Of a stretch of 64,000 bases of DNA, positions 11,046 through 21,147 are shown in pieces. Source of the DNA: Hydrangea macrophylla. Taxonomy: Eukaryota > Streptophyta > Magnoliopsida > Cornales > Hydrangeaceae. Under the pieces are notes generated by a model that worked only from the letters and a program-made list of their open reading frames with translations, was not told where the DNA came from and ran no database searches. Within the stretch, counting starts at the first letter, position 1; the number at the start of each line of letters is the position of its first letter. The stretch is from the NCBI GenBank assembly GCA_033977485.1, contig CM066982.1:12391218-12455217 (forward strand), written 5' to 3'. Made by a program: the position numbers and the translations under genes.

Positions 11046-11440
11046 ATGGAAGAAGAAGTTTCAAGTGGTTCGGTAAGCATTCATGAGGATATTATCGAAA
11101 TTGATCATGACAAGGAGCAAATAAGAGACGTAGACAAGCAAATTGATGAGCCGAAAAAGGGGATGGAGTTTGATTCTTTGCATTTTGCATTTATTTTTAG
11201 GGCTATGACGAGAACAGGAACGAGCATTGTACACAAGATAGCCGAATGAGCATACAAGGAAGTCTTACATTTCAACCGCCAAATGTGGGAATAGACTCAA
11301 GTCTTGCATTTCAAGAGCCGAATGTGGGAATAGACCCAAGTCTTGCATTTCAAGAGCCGAATGTAGGAATGTCCCCAAGTCTTGGATTTCATCCAAATTT
11401 GGGAATGAGAGGAAACTTTGATTATTATGACTTTATATGA
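11046..11440 (+). pseudogene. FAR1/MULE-transposase-like N- and C-terminal relic
   Basis: Two adjoining frames remain. The first (67 codons) is acidic and reaches DEPKKGMEFDSL, which resembles the entry to the FAR1 DNA-binding domain of FAR1/FRS proteins and related MULE transposases (family pattern P-x-x-GMEFxS). It then diverges and ends at 11249. The second (11246-11440, 64 codons) holds three copies of a repeat of about 15 residues around LAFQEPNVGIDPS, then a tail ending FDYYDFI. The catalytic DDE and SWIM zinc-finger parts are missing. I infer an internal deletion that joined the start and end of a longer transposase gene. The FAR1 assignment rests on a short motif. Confidence 0.45.
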
Positions 11441-11608
11441 TGGGTTCATGAATTAGGCAATGACTGTATTTGATGGCTTGAAAGCATTTAGTATGACTTT
11501 ATTTGATGGTTTGGAAGCGTTTAGTATGACTTTATTTGATGTTTGTTGGCTGTGCTATGGTGTTTAGCAGTAAGTTTGGTTGTGGTAGTGCTTATGTGAG
11601 GGGTAGAG

Positions 11609-11790
11609 TAGTGCTACATACACACACTTTTTGACACACTTTTTGACACATATTTAAATGCATGTACCTTGTGCTATGTAAGTGATGCACAAAAAAGTAT
11701 GAAAAATTCAAACAGCACAACGTACATGTGTTTAAAGCATAGTGTGTCAAAAAGTGTGTCAACAAGTGTGTGTACCAAACATTTCCCTTT
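11609..11790. mobile_element. MITE nested in the foldback element
   Basis: The left arm TACACACACTTTTTGACACAC-like sequence pairs with the reverse complement of the right arm TACACACACTTGTTGACACA. The pairing continues through GCATGTACCTTGTGCT and ACATGTACGTTGTGCT. It is about 180 bp with no coding capacity. Exact ends and target duplication are unresolved. Confidence 0.55.
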
Positions 11791-12005
11791 GTTGATATGT
11801 GTATCGTTAATATTAGGGTGTAACTTTCATTTTGGCTTGTGGCTTTACTAATACATTTTGACTTGTTGCTAAAAAAAAAAAAAAAAATAACATGACTATT
11901 ATAGAAAACATTTAGGCACAAATACTTACACAAGTGTTCATTGATTCCTTACATGACAAATTACAAAAAAACTAAAATAAAGAGAAGTTCTCAAACGGAA
12001 AGAAA

Positions 12006-12491
12006 CTACATTTGTTTTCCTAATAAAAACATCAAAGCACATATGACTAGCATTCTCAAAAAGAGCTTATTGCCCATTTTTTTTTATTTCAACACATATT
12101 TGATTTTCTGCATGTTGTATCGTTGTCTTCACTTCATGTCGACGGTCTTTCATTTCGTTGACATCACACTTTGATGAAGTTGCATCAGCCTCAATGTCGG
12201 CTTTACTGTTGTCTTCGCACCATAGAAAGAAATTGCATGATTGTTTGTGATCCTATGAATGAAACAAGTTGTTAATATAAAAAAAAACTTATAAAAAACA
12301 ACATATATTTAGTAATGCAATCTATTCAAAGAACTAAGCCTTACTAGATATCCCGGGCATGAGTAAAACAAACAATCCTTGCTCCATTCCTTTTGCGAAG
12401 TTTTTAATATTGCTACTCTTCCACACCAACACTTCTTTAATGGCACTTTCACACAATTCAATGGAGGGGGTTTATTTCTTGATGAAGACAT
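12006..12491 (-). CDS. GRF-type zinc-finger protein, two exons, carried by a Mutator-like element
   Basis: Exon 1 (12491-12345) starts MSSSRNKPPP and includes KKCWCGRVAILKTS and FYSCPGYL. Exon 2 (12252 downward) begins DHKQSCNFFLWCED. A GTAAGG donor (12344-12339) and CATTCATAG acceptor (about 12261-12253) join them in phase. The result has the GRF finger pattern C-x-CG, then S, FYxC, and CxFFxW. GRF fingers bind single-stranded nucleic acid in several eukaryotic proteins; small plant members have finger, coiled coil, then one membrane helix. Here the frame closes at 12067-12069 after about 110 residues. One base shift in an A-run just before the stop would open a hydrophobic segment (MLVICALMFLLG) ending at 12006, so the C-terminal helix may have been lost by an indel. 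An ATG at 12516-12518 would add nine residues. It could be expressed or a recent pseudogene. Confidence 0.65.
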
Positions 12492-12594
12492 TGTTCTATC
12501 AAAACACATCACTAGCACAATTAATCGTAAGACATTTGTTTGATGATGCCATTTTCTGGAAGACTGATGTAATGGATTATACTAGTATGAGAAA

Positions 12595-12895
12595 TGTTTC
12601 ACTAAACTATGAGAAATTTCTCAGTAAATATGAGAATTTTCTCATATTATATGAGAAATGTTTCACTAAACTATGAGAAATTTCTCAGTAAACATTGAGG
12701 ATTTCTCAGTGAACATTGAGAATTTCTCAGTAAATATGAGAATTTTCTCATATTATATGAGAAATTTCTCAGAAAACATTGAGGATTTCTCAGTAAACAT
12801 TGAGAATTTCTCAGTAAATATGAGAATTTTCTCATATTATATGAGAAATTTCTCAGTGAACATTGAGGATTTCTCAGTAAACATTTCACCAGTAG
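12595..12895. repeat. 21-bp palindromic tandem array, right arm of the foldback element
   Basis: The inverted counterpart of 10496-11000. The TCTCA or TTTCA ends fall at 12601, 12623, 12644, 12665, 12687, then every 21 bp to 12876, giving 14 units against 24 on the left. The arms therefore differ in copy number while keeping the same phase. Confidence 0.95.
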
Positions 12896-13232
12896 GCCAC
12901 CAATGACGATTATGAGAAATAATTGCAGACAAGTACCAAACATGACTAAAATATCATTCTTACTTCTTCAAGTAACTAATCCATTGTATTAAGTGATTTT
13001 AATTTCCAATTCATACATGAATCTGTCAAACTTAGCATCTTCAACCAAAGACTCAACTAATTTGACCATGTTCTTTACAATATGCTATTTATGACCATTC
13101 TGAGTGAAAGAACCATTGAAAGACTCTAATAGTTCATTAGAGAGAGACACCTAGCTATGAAGTTTACTAATTAGCACATTTCTTCTACTGAAACACAAAA
13201 CATTACTCTCTGCTTTTCAGAGAGACACAAAG

Positions 13233-13298
<66 letters not shown>
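13233..13298. repeat. GA dinucleotide run
   Basis: About 30 GA units in the right arm of the foldback element; the left-arm counterpart (10105-10138) is shorter and interrupted. Confidence 0.95.
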
Positions 13299-13300
<2 letters not shown>

Positions 13301-13721
13301 CTTACCAAGAAGCAGTGGACAGCGGCGACATGCAGTGGACGGCGTTCCGGCGACGGTCCGGTCCCGGCGTCGACGGCCGTGAGGGGAAGGGGGCAGGGGT
13401 TTGCGGGTGGGGGGGCTTTGGGCTCTGGGGGGGACTGATTTGGACATGGAGGGAAAACATTTGGGTATCAGGGATTTTGGGTGTGGGTCCTACAGAGATT
13501 TTAAAAAAATTGCTTAGAAGGGCCTGAGGGTGTTTTAGTGGGTGGTTTGGTGTGTGTGTGTGTCATTTTTGTTTAACACTTATTAAAGAGTTTTGTTTGT
13601 TTGTTTTTTTTTTTAAAATTAAAACTACAAAGGAGGAGGGGGATTCGAACCTACATACGCCTATGCGGGGAGAATTGGTGTCAGCGACCTCCTATAGGAC
13701 CCCAACCCTTGGTGTCAATTT

Positions 13722-13896
13722 GAGTAATGATATACTTCCCATATTATTGTCACCCCAAATGTTTTTCAAATACATGCGGTAGTGGGGTCTACTGAATTTT
13801 GGTTGGAGGATGTTGAAGTGACCCTACAGTGGACCCATTGCTACATGTATTTGAAAAATAATTATAATACAAAATTTGAGAAGCATATCATTACTC
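13722..13896. mobile_element. MITE with GAGTAATGATA ends
   Basis: The left end GAGTAATGATATACTTCCCA and the reverse complement of the right end GAGTAATGATATGCTTCTCA match, and both arms carry TTTTTCAAATACATG. The terminal motif resembles that of the 9477-9660 element, suggesting one superfamily. CAATTT occurs in both flanks, but an exact 8-bp duplication is not clear. Just upstream (13630-13715), GGATTCGAACC resembles an inverted tRNA B-box and may be SINE debris. Confidence 0.55.
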
Positions 13897-13944
13897 TAAC
13901 AATTTTGCTTGTTCAACTGCAGATTTAAACCATAGACTTTATGA

Positions 13945-15333
13945 TGTTGTTAAAATCAAGTTCTTGTTTAACCCTATTAAAAATGTAGTACAATGGAAAT
14001 AGGGTGTCGAGTCCACAGGGATTGTAATGCAAGAATGCTAGTTGGGCACTTAATAATCAATTCTAATGCGTGGAGCATTTAATAAACTAAAAAATAAAAA
14101 TGAGTCTTTTCGACTTTGAGATTGGATCAATTTGTATAAGAATATACTACAATGACTATTTAGAAAAAGATAAAATAAACTTTGAACAAAGCTAAGTTTA
14201 ATTGATAATTGAGGGTTTTGTAAGTGGAGAAATTGAAGTTGGGGAGCATTCCCCTACCTTGGACCAAACAACACATGGCTTTCATACTTGTAGCACATTC
14301 TAGAGTAGAAAATTCCATTGTGACGAACTATCAAATATGTGGTAGTCAACCAACATGCTAGATAGATGTTCCAATGCAATACATGGGCATCTGGTTAGAG
14401 TTTAGAGATTTAACAACTTCTAATGCTTGACATTGGGAGTGGGGTCTCAAAACATCAAACTATACACCCATGAACTCTAGATATGCTACAAAATATGATA
14501 ATCCTTCATTATAACGCACATGGGTCCAATGGTGGGTTTATGATCCCCAACCTACATGATTTAGCTACTCATAACGATAATGCAATTAATATTAAAGAGA
14601 GAGAAAGAGAAATTATACCAACAAGAGAAATCCACCATAAATGCCATAGAAATTCCAAGTGAATCTTCAATATAAAGTTGCAAGCATTCAATACATTCAA
14701 CTATCTCCCTCTCCTCTAACTCTAAATGGGAGTAGATGGTGGTAGATGAGGAGTAATGGGGGAGAGAGAGATGAGGGGATTAGAGGGAGAGAGAGTTTAC
14801 AACCTCTAAAATGTAACTAAATTAAAAGCTAACCCTAACAAAAATCTATCACTAACTATTTATACTCAATGCATATAATGGCAATCTTGTAAATACAAGA
14901 GAGGAAAAACTGTAGCAGCGGATCGATCCAAGGCAAAAAGCCGGATCGATCCGATTCTTCAATTGGGAAGCAGAATGCTCAGCGGAACTCGCGGATCGAT
15001 CCACATATCAAATTCGGATCGATTCGCATTGCATTTTCTGGGCAACAAATTCCTTTCGAATGAGCGGATCGATCCGCTTGATGTGCTTGGATCGATCCGG
15101 TTGGGCAAATCTTGAAATTTTCTTTTCCTTTGAAGCACAATCTCTCAATTTTGGTCCCAATCTTCTACCTAGTCTCAAACATCTACAAGAAAGAGCTTTT
15201 ATTAATAAAAAGTGAACAACAACAAGAACAACAAAAAAACAATTTATCCATTAAATCTCTCAGTATAAGCTATAATTCGTGTCCACTAAGGGTAAAATTA
15301 TGAAGTGAATAATGCAATATTGGACATGAATCA
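13945..15333 (-). repeat. 3' LTR of the Athila-like element
   Basis: 1389 bp, nearly identical to 27410-28797 (about 97-98% by eye). It contains six GGATCGATCC-type palindromes (14920-15098). On the minus strand, a G-rich purine tract GTTGGGGGGTG (15334-15344) lies directly before it, as expected of a polypurine tract. Confidence 0.9.
14920..15098. repeat. Six paired GGATCGATCC palindromes in the 3' LTR
   Basis: Sites start at 14920, 14943, 14993, 15016 (last bases changed), 15066 and 15089. The intervals are 23, 50, 23, 50 and 23 bp. The DNA between sites shows no 73-bp tandem identity. Confidence 0.95.
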
Positions 15334-15344
15334 CACCCCCCAAC

Positions 15345-17440
15345 TAGCATGTTGCTAGTCTCTTAGCAACAAAGCTAAATACCAAGAGATTTAAGAATAA
15401 CCTTGCACAATAATTTATTTAAAATAAAAGATAAACCGTTTTTGTGGAGAACACGATTGCATTGAGCATATGCAACAAGCCATTAAACCTCTAGGTTACC
15501 CGTAGAGGCGGAGTGCTGTCTCCGGAGGGTTCCTGAAATGATACCCACAAACATTTTGTTTCCTCATGAAAGTTGCCCACTATCTAACGCCGACAACCAA
15601 CATAGTTCCAAAAATTTTCAAAAGATTTAAGCACATGACACGCAAATCCAAAAAGTTCTCAAACTATCAATATTATTAGATAAACTTCATTAAGCTCAAT
15701 CTTGGATGCGTGTGTAGCGTGAAGTGCATAACTACAACTATCAAGAAGATGACAATGCTTTCATAATCCGAATTTCGTTCAAAATGCGCTTCAACTCAAT
15801 TCTCACCGGTATTACACTCTAAAAATGAACTACTTGAAATGGGTAATACACTCGGGGCATACGGGCAAACAGAGTAATGAAAATGGATATCAAAGCCACG
15901 CACATGCTAATGATGAAAAAAACATAAGCGTGAAAAATGAGTAAAAATTAATCTCATGAAAGATACTATTCACTAGAGGGTGTGGAATAACTCAAACTAC
16001 TTGTCACATCCTTTCAAACTCTGAATCACACATCTTGAGGATCAATTAGGACCTGGAGAGGGTTGTAGAGTGGGAAAGTGATGTTAGGTGAAGGACAAGG
16101 GGAAATGAAGTGAGATGTTTGTGTACAAACTTGGGATTTATTGAAATGCATGGATACAGGTGGCCACAAGAGATGAATCATCCACAAATATTTCTTTGAA
16201 GCTAAAAAAGAGAAGTACAATTGAAGATGAAGCTTTTTTTTTAATTATATATATATATATATATTTTAACTTTCCATATATATTTTTAGCTTCTTTTCTT
16301 TTCTTTTTCTTTGTACTCTCACAACCACACGATTCAATCTCTTTTGCAACCTTACAAACACAATCTCATGCCAAGATATCCCAAAAATGTAATTCAAACA
16401 CGGATATGGAAGATGTATAGTTAAGTGAAGGAAGGGTATATGTGGTTGAGGTTAGAAATGGTGAAAAGATCCTAAAATCATTTCCTCGGACAATGTGATT
16501 CTTTGTTCTCCACTATAATGATAAGCAAACAAGAATTTTACATTCCACCAAAGAGTTCCTCTAATGAACAATCAAAGCAAGAAGATGAGATTTTCTACGA
16601 CTTATGTATGTTTTTCAAAAAGAGAGAATTGAAGTATGTAATGCTCAACATTGGAGAAAATGATCTAAAGCTCACAAGAGTAAAGTCTCCACAAATGTTT
16701 TAAACGATTTCTAGGTAACAATTGCATTCAACATCATTCTAATACAACTAGTCAAACAACGTGCTCGATAATCCAAGATTTGAACTTCATGGAATTTACT
16801 ATAAACATGATAGTAATAGAACTAATGTGATTAACAAGTGTCACATACTAATATCAGAAGAAAACTTCAAGGCGAGCGTCATCGCTCGACATTAGAATTG
16901 GGCAACTATACTAAAGTCATTGGAAACACGGGATGAGGCAAATTTTTTTTTTTGATTGCGATGAGAAGAGCTAGCTAGCTCTCACACCCCCCAACTAGGA
17001 CCAAACATTGTCCTCAATGAACTGTAAAGTGCAAGGGGAGGAACAATATTACCTGAATCAAGCAACGAGAGCATGTGGTAATGAACTGTGCCTGCAACAT
17101 TAGATTTCACATAGGAGGAAAAAGAAAAGAGAAAGTAGAAGTTGACATGGCACAATAATAAAGAAATAAACAAAAGCCAAATAGTCAACAAAACTAAAAA
17201 TGCAAATTATCCACACTGTACATAACGAGAGAAAAGAAGTTAAAAATATCCACAAACATCAACAAGTATCCACAAATCTCAAAACATCCAAACACAAAGC
17301 TAAACCCACACACAACTATCAAACTCAAATCCCAACACGGGAATGCCTAACAAAAAGAGCTACCTAGAAATTCTAAACTCACTAAGAATAATGCTAATGA
17401 ACTACAATTAGACCCTATAGAGTTAGATTTTGAGGAAATC
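15345..17440. other. Non-coding 3' region of the Athila-like element
   Basis: About 2.1 kb between the polypurine tract and the extra ORF. Short frames occur, but none shows a recognisable motif. A TA run lies at 16245-16266. Long 3' untranslated regions are usual in Athila-type elements. Confidence 0.5.
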
Positions 17441-17444
17441 CCTT

Positions 17445-18657
17445 CTAATCATCCGCTCCATCACCACCACCGCCATCTCCGCCATATGCCCCAGAGCCAC
17501 CGGTGCCACCATAAGGATTCTGAAAGTAGTAGGGGATGTCCGCTCCGGGGAACTGCATCTGGTAAAAGTCACTCTGAAAGCGCATCATCATGTCAATGTC
17601 GCGTTGATAATCCCCACGGAAATCTTGAACCTCACCTCGTAGTCCTTGTAAATCCCTGCCTTGCCTTTGCTGCTCCTCGCCCAAGCTATCGAGGTGCTGG
17701 TACACCTCAGATATGTCATAAGCAGGGCCAGCCTTCTCCTCAAGCATACCACTGGGACCCTCTTCGGTCCTAGCCCTCTTAGAATGCAAATAAATTTGCG
17801 CATCACTGTTAGCGATGGTAGTAGAATTAATTGGGGAAGGCGCGGGCTTTACAATGTCAGTGGCTAATGCATTGCACCCATGGTGAGTGCAAAGGTGGGT
17901 GATGAGTGTAGGGAAGGGAAGGCTGCCTGCCTGAAGTGGTGGTGTCTAGAGAAGCGACAATCATATAAAGAATGACAAGAGTCGCGAAATCCACCAGGAT
18001 TGAGGTGTCAGCTATCGCATACAACAAGGCGGCATGGTCCCTACGCACAGTCTTATGTTTGGTGGGCGATACTGCCGCCGTCAAAACGAGGTTAACTAGG
18101 CAAAAAAATTTGGTGAAGGTGGAAGGAGGTAACTGGTCCAAAATCCACTGGGTGGTTTGGCCGACAAAGCGGGAGGCCATAGCATGGGTGGTGGGTCCTT
18201 GGTTAGGGTCCTCAATCATCCGCGTGTGATTTTGGACGTACGGGATGTCCATGAGCACGGACAGGGACGCGGCGTTAACAATAATAGTGATGCCCCACAC
18301 ATAAGCCTTGAATGAGTATGGCCCCGTGGTGACCACACTGGAATAGAAAATCCTCACCCACGTCTCATTATACCCCCCTGTGTACTCGAGTTGGGGTATC
18401 CAACGGCGATTTTGGAAAATAACTTTGACATCCGCGGGGAAGTCGTCAAAAATAATTCGTCGCTCATGCAAGATGGGCTTCTTCTTCATAAAGTAGGTCT
18501 CATACCATTTCTTTTCCATCTTTACCCTAAAACCCTCAAATCCCCGATTTGACGGGGTGAGTTGGGTCCGGTTGTACATAAGTGCACTCGTCATTGTTCC
18601 CGTAGAGATGAAGAGCAACCACAACAAGTAAGAGAAAACGATGAATACTAGGCACAA
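17445..18657 (-). pseudogene. Athila-type extra ORF (env position), plant transposon protein domain
   Basis: The longest piece (18657-17857, 266 codons) and a second frame (17789-17445) appear to form one protein of about 400 residues. The first has an N-terminal hydrophobic segment (residues about 4-18), then a globular region with WIPQLEYTGGYNETWVRIFY and KHKTVRRDHAALLYAIADT, followed by two hydrophobic stretches. This resembles the large plant family annotated as putative plant transposon protein, common in this position. The second piece has an acidic coiled-coil-like stretch (HLDSLGEEQQRQGRDLQGL) and a Gly-rich tail. Athila elements often carry an ORF here, described as env-like in some. 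I see no convincing fusion peptide or furin site. The frame change near 17800-17860 suggests it is broken. Confidence 0.5.
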
Positions 18658-19270
18658 GTGGAATGCTCATAACCCAAAGATAGGCAAAAGAGGAATCAAT
18701 GTCTGTAAACTAAGTGTGTACAAAAGAGAGTGTCAACCCTAGTCTAGGACTTTCATTCATGCAAAACATATGAAAATTGCAAATGTGAAGCAAACATGAT
18801 GGACAAATGCCTAGACTAAGGAGAAACATTCAAATGAGCATTTAATCAAACACCTAGTGTGCACAGTATAAATATGTGTGAAGGGCACAAGATGTGAAGT
18901 GCAACCCTCCCCCAATAGCATCACATTTAAGAAGAACGTACAGGAAATAGACAATGCCTTACCCACAATCACCGAAATGTGCACAAAAGGGTATGAGATC
19001 CAAGTCCTAAAGGTTGATGTGCATAGAATGTGAACAATATGAAGAAAACTCCCAACCTCGGGTGAAAATCCAACTCAACAAGTGAACGGAAAAGAGATCA
19101 TAGAGGGGAGATTACCTTGGGTGGATGAGTGTGTGGATCTTGGATTTGAGTGCTTGAGAAGGAGACTTCAAGAAGATTGTTGAACTTTTGGGGCAAGAGG
19201 GCTCTCAAGAAAATGTATGAAATAAGAGAACAGTTGGGCCCTAAATTCCTTTTAAAAAACTATTACTCAG
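18658..19270. other. Spacer between extra ORF and palindrome array
   Basis: No coding signal. It lies within the Athila-like element, between the extra ORF and the end of pol. Confidence 0.5.
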
Positions 19271-19276
19271 CCCCAC

Positions 19277-19673
19277 GGATCAATCCGTGGGTAATGGTTG
19301 GATCGATCCGACCCCACGAAATGGCGTTATAACGCTTCCCAAACGTCGCGGATCGATCCAAGGGAAAAAAGCGGATCGATCCAATTTCTAAATTGTTAAG
19401 CAGAGACTTTGCTAAAAAGGGCAGATCGATCCAAGGGAAAAAAGCGGATCGATCTGAGATGCTAAACCTGGAAAAGATTGTGTGAAGAGCACGCGGATCG
19501 ATCCATGGAAAACAAGCGGATCGATCCAATTTCCAAATTTTGAAGCAGAAAGTTGGCTAAAAAGGGCGGATCGATCCAAGGGGTATATGCGGATCGATCC
19601 GCAACACCCAACCTAGATATTAATTTTAAGAGGAGCACCCGGATCGATCCAGGCGAAACATGCGGATCGATCT
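19277..19673. repeat. Twelve regularly spaced GGATCGATCC palindromes downstream of integrase
   Basis: Sites begin at 19277, 19300, 19350, 19373, 19423, 19446, 19495, 19518, 19568, 19591, 19641 and 19664. The intervals are 23, 50, 23, 50, 23, 49, 23, 50, 23, 50 and 23 bp. Eight of the twelve are perfect GGATCGATCC; the others differ by one base. The intervening sequence is only partly similar between periods (recurrent AAGCAGA and GCTAAAAAGGG). The 73-bp period is not a multiple of three, so it is not a coding repeat. Confidence 0.95.
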
Positions 19674-19823
19674 GACCTAACACCAGCAGCTCAAGAACTC
19701 GAAGATGGATGTGGATAAATAAGAAGATGCCAATGCGGATGAAATGCGCGAGTAAGAGAACAAAAATTATGCCATGAATGCAACATGGAGCATACAAAAA
19801 AAAGGAGTATAGCTCACGAGAGC

Positions 19824-21013
19824 CTACTCAACCCCAATATTGGGGTCTTCCAAAGGGATTGACACCAACTCGGTGTCAAAACCTTCAAGGAAAGGTTTGA
19901 GTCGTTGCCCATTAACCTTAGAAATGGTCCCATCCTTGGGATCTTTGATTTCCACGGCTCTGTGGGGATAAACTTTATGTACCATGTAAGGGCCAATCCA
20001 ACGGGATTGCAACTTACCCGGGAAAATGAGGAGCCGTGAATCATACAATAGCACTTTGTTACCAACAACAAATTGTTTTTGGATAATCCGTTTATCGTGA
20101 AAAGCTTTGACACGTGCTTTGTACGCTTTAGAACTCTCGTAGAGTTCTCCTCGAATTTTGTCCAACTCATCGAGTTGAAGCTTTCTCCTCTCACCACTCT
20201 CATCTACATCGAAGTTGAGATTCTTAATGGCCCAATAAGCACGGTGCTCAAGCTCGACGGGTAAGTGACAAGCTTTCCCGTAAACTAGCTGGTAGGGGGA
20301 CATACCTAAATTTGTTTTATAGGCTGTCCTATACGCCCAAAGCGCATCAGTTAGCCTAGAAGACCAATCCTTTTTCGATGGATCGACCGTCTTCTCAAGA
20401 ATCCCCTTAATTTCACGATTAGCCAATTTGGCTTGGCCATTTATTTGCGGGTGATAAGTGGTGGAAACCTTATGCGTGATGCCATTTCGCTCCATTAACC
20501 GGGCGAATGGGGAGTTACAAAAGTGCACTCCTTGATCGCTAATCAAAGCTTTGGGAGTCCCAAACCACGATAAGATATGTACTTTTAAGAATTTCAAAAC
20601 CACCTTGCGGTCATTGGTTCGAGTTGCTATGGCCTCCACCCACTTGGAGACGTAGTCCACCGCCACCAAGATGTACTCAAAACTATTGGATTTAGGGAAA
20701 GGACCCATGAAATCTATTCCCCAACAATCAAAAACTTCTATGGTAAGTATGGGGTTTAGAGGCATGGAGTTCCTCTTAGTGACTTGACTAAGTAATTGGC
20801 ATCGAGGGCATGCCTTTCAATAGGCATGCGCGTCTTTGAAAATTGTGGGCTAATAAAAACCACTATGGAGGACTTTGAATGCGGTCTTTTATGAAGAGAA
20901 ATGACCTCCACATGCTTGGTCATGGAAAAAAAACAATATACTCGGTATCTCATCATTAGGCACACATCGCCTAACAATTTGATCGGCACAATATTTGAAA
21001 ACATAAGGATCAT
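19824..21013 (-). pseudogene. Integrase of the Athila-like element, catalytic Glu replaced by Lys
   Basis: Integrase inserts the cDNA into the genome. The core (20765-19824) shows [11 protein letters not shown] with the first Asp, LISDQGVHF with the second, and [14 protein letters not shown] where family members have NGQAELANREIK. The residue at the D-35-E position is Lys (codon complementary to 20427-20429). [32 protein letters not shown] and a C-terminal region ending EDPNIGVE follow. The N-terminal HHCC part lies in 21013-20756 in a shifted frame ([15 protein letters not shown] side). The frameshift and catalytic change make it inactive. Confidence 0.85.
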
Positions 21014-21147
21014 TGTAAAAGAATGATCGTGCCGTCAATATTAGCATCTCTCAGTCTTGAGTAGACCAATCTTGAGGCAACTCTCCCGTGACAAGGAAAT
21101 TCATCACGTTCGCGTACCATGGGAGAGTAGAGACCTTGAGCAATTGC

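Larger units (their letters stand above)
9830..13571. mobile_element. Mutator-like foldback element with ~1-kb TIRs, 3.7 kb
   Basis: The flanks carry the exact 9-bp repeat TTTAACACT (9821-9829 and 13572-13580). The left end starts CAAAAATGATACACACACAC and the right end, reverse complemented, CAAAAATGACACACACACAC. The inverted similarity then runs through a GC-rich block (left ~9955-10090, right ~13310-13440), a leader-like block, and 21-bp tandem repeats, to about 11000 on the left and 12590 on the right. The central region holds a FAR1-like relic on the plus strand and a GRF zinc-finger gene on the minus strand. No complete transposase is present, so the copy is non-autonomous. A further MITE (11609-11790) sits inside. 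Confidence 0.8.

Noticed and set aside
13234..13527. Arg-Glu-rich frame after the GA run
   Set aside because: Microsatellite followed by the GC-rich TIR block. Its inverted copy at 9884-10138 shows it is part of the transposon arm.
13630..13715. tRNA gene or SINE (GGATTCGAACC present)
   Set aside because: Only a B-box-like motif is visible. No cloverleaf or A-box could be assembled, so it is not called.
14920..15098. CRISPR array
   Set aside because: Although there are short regular repeats, they are 10-bp palindromes in a plant LTR without unique-spacer architecture or cas genes.
19263..19797. Minus-strand frames with DRSA and WID repeats
   Set aside because: They come from the GGATCGATCC array; the 23/50 intervals change frame, so no repeat protein is possible.
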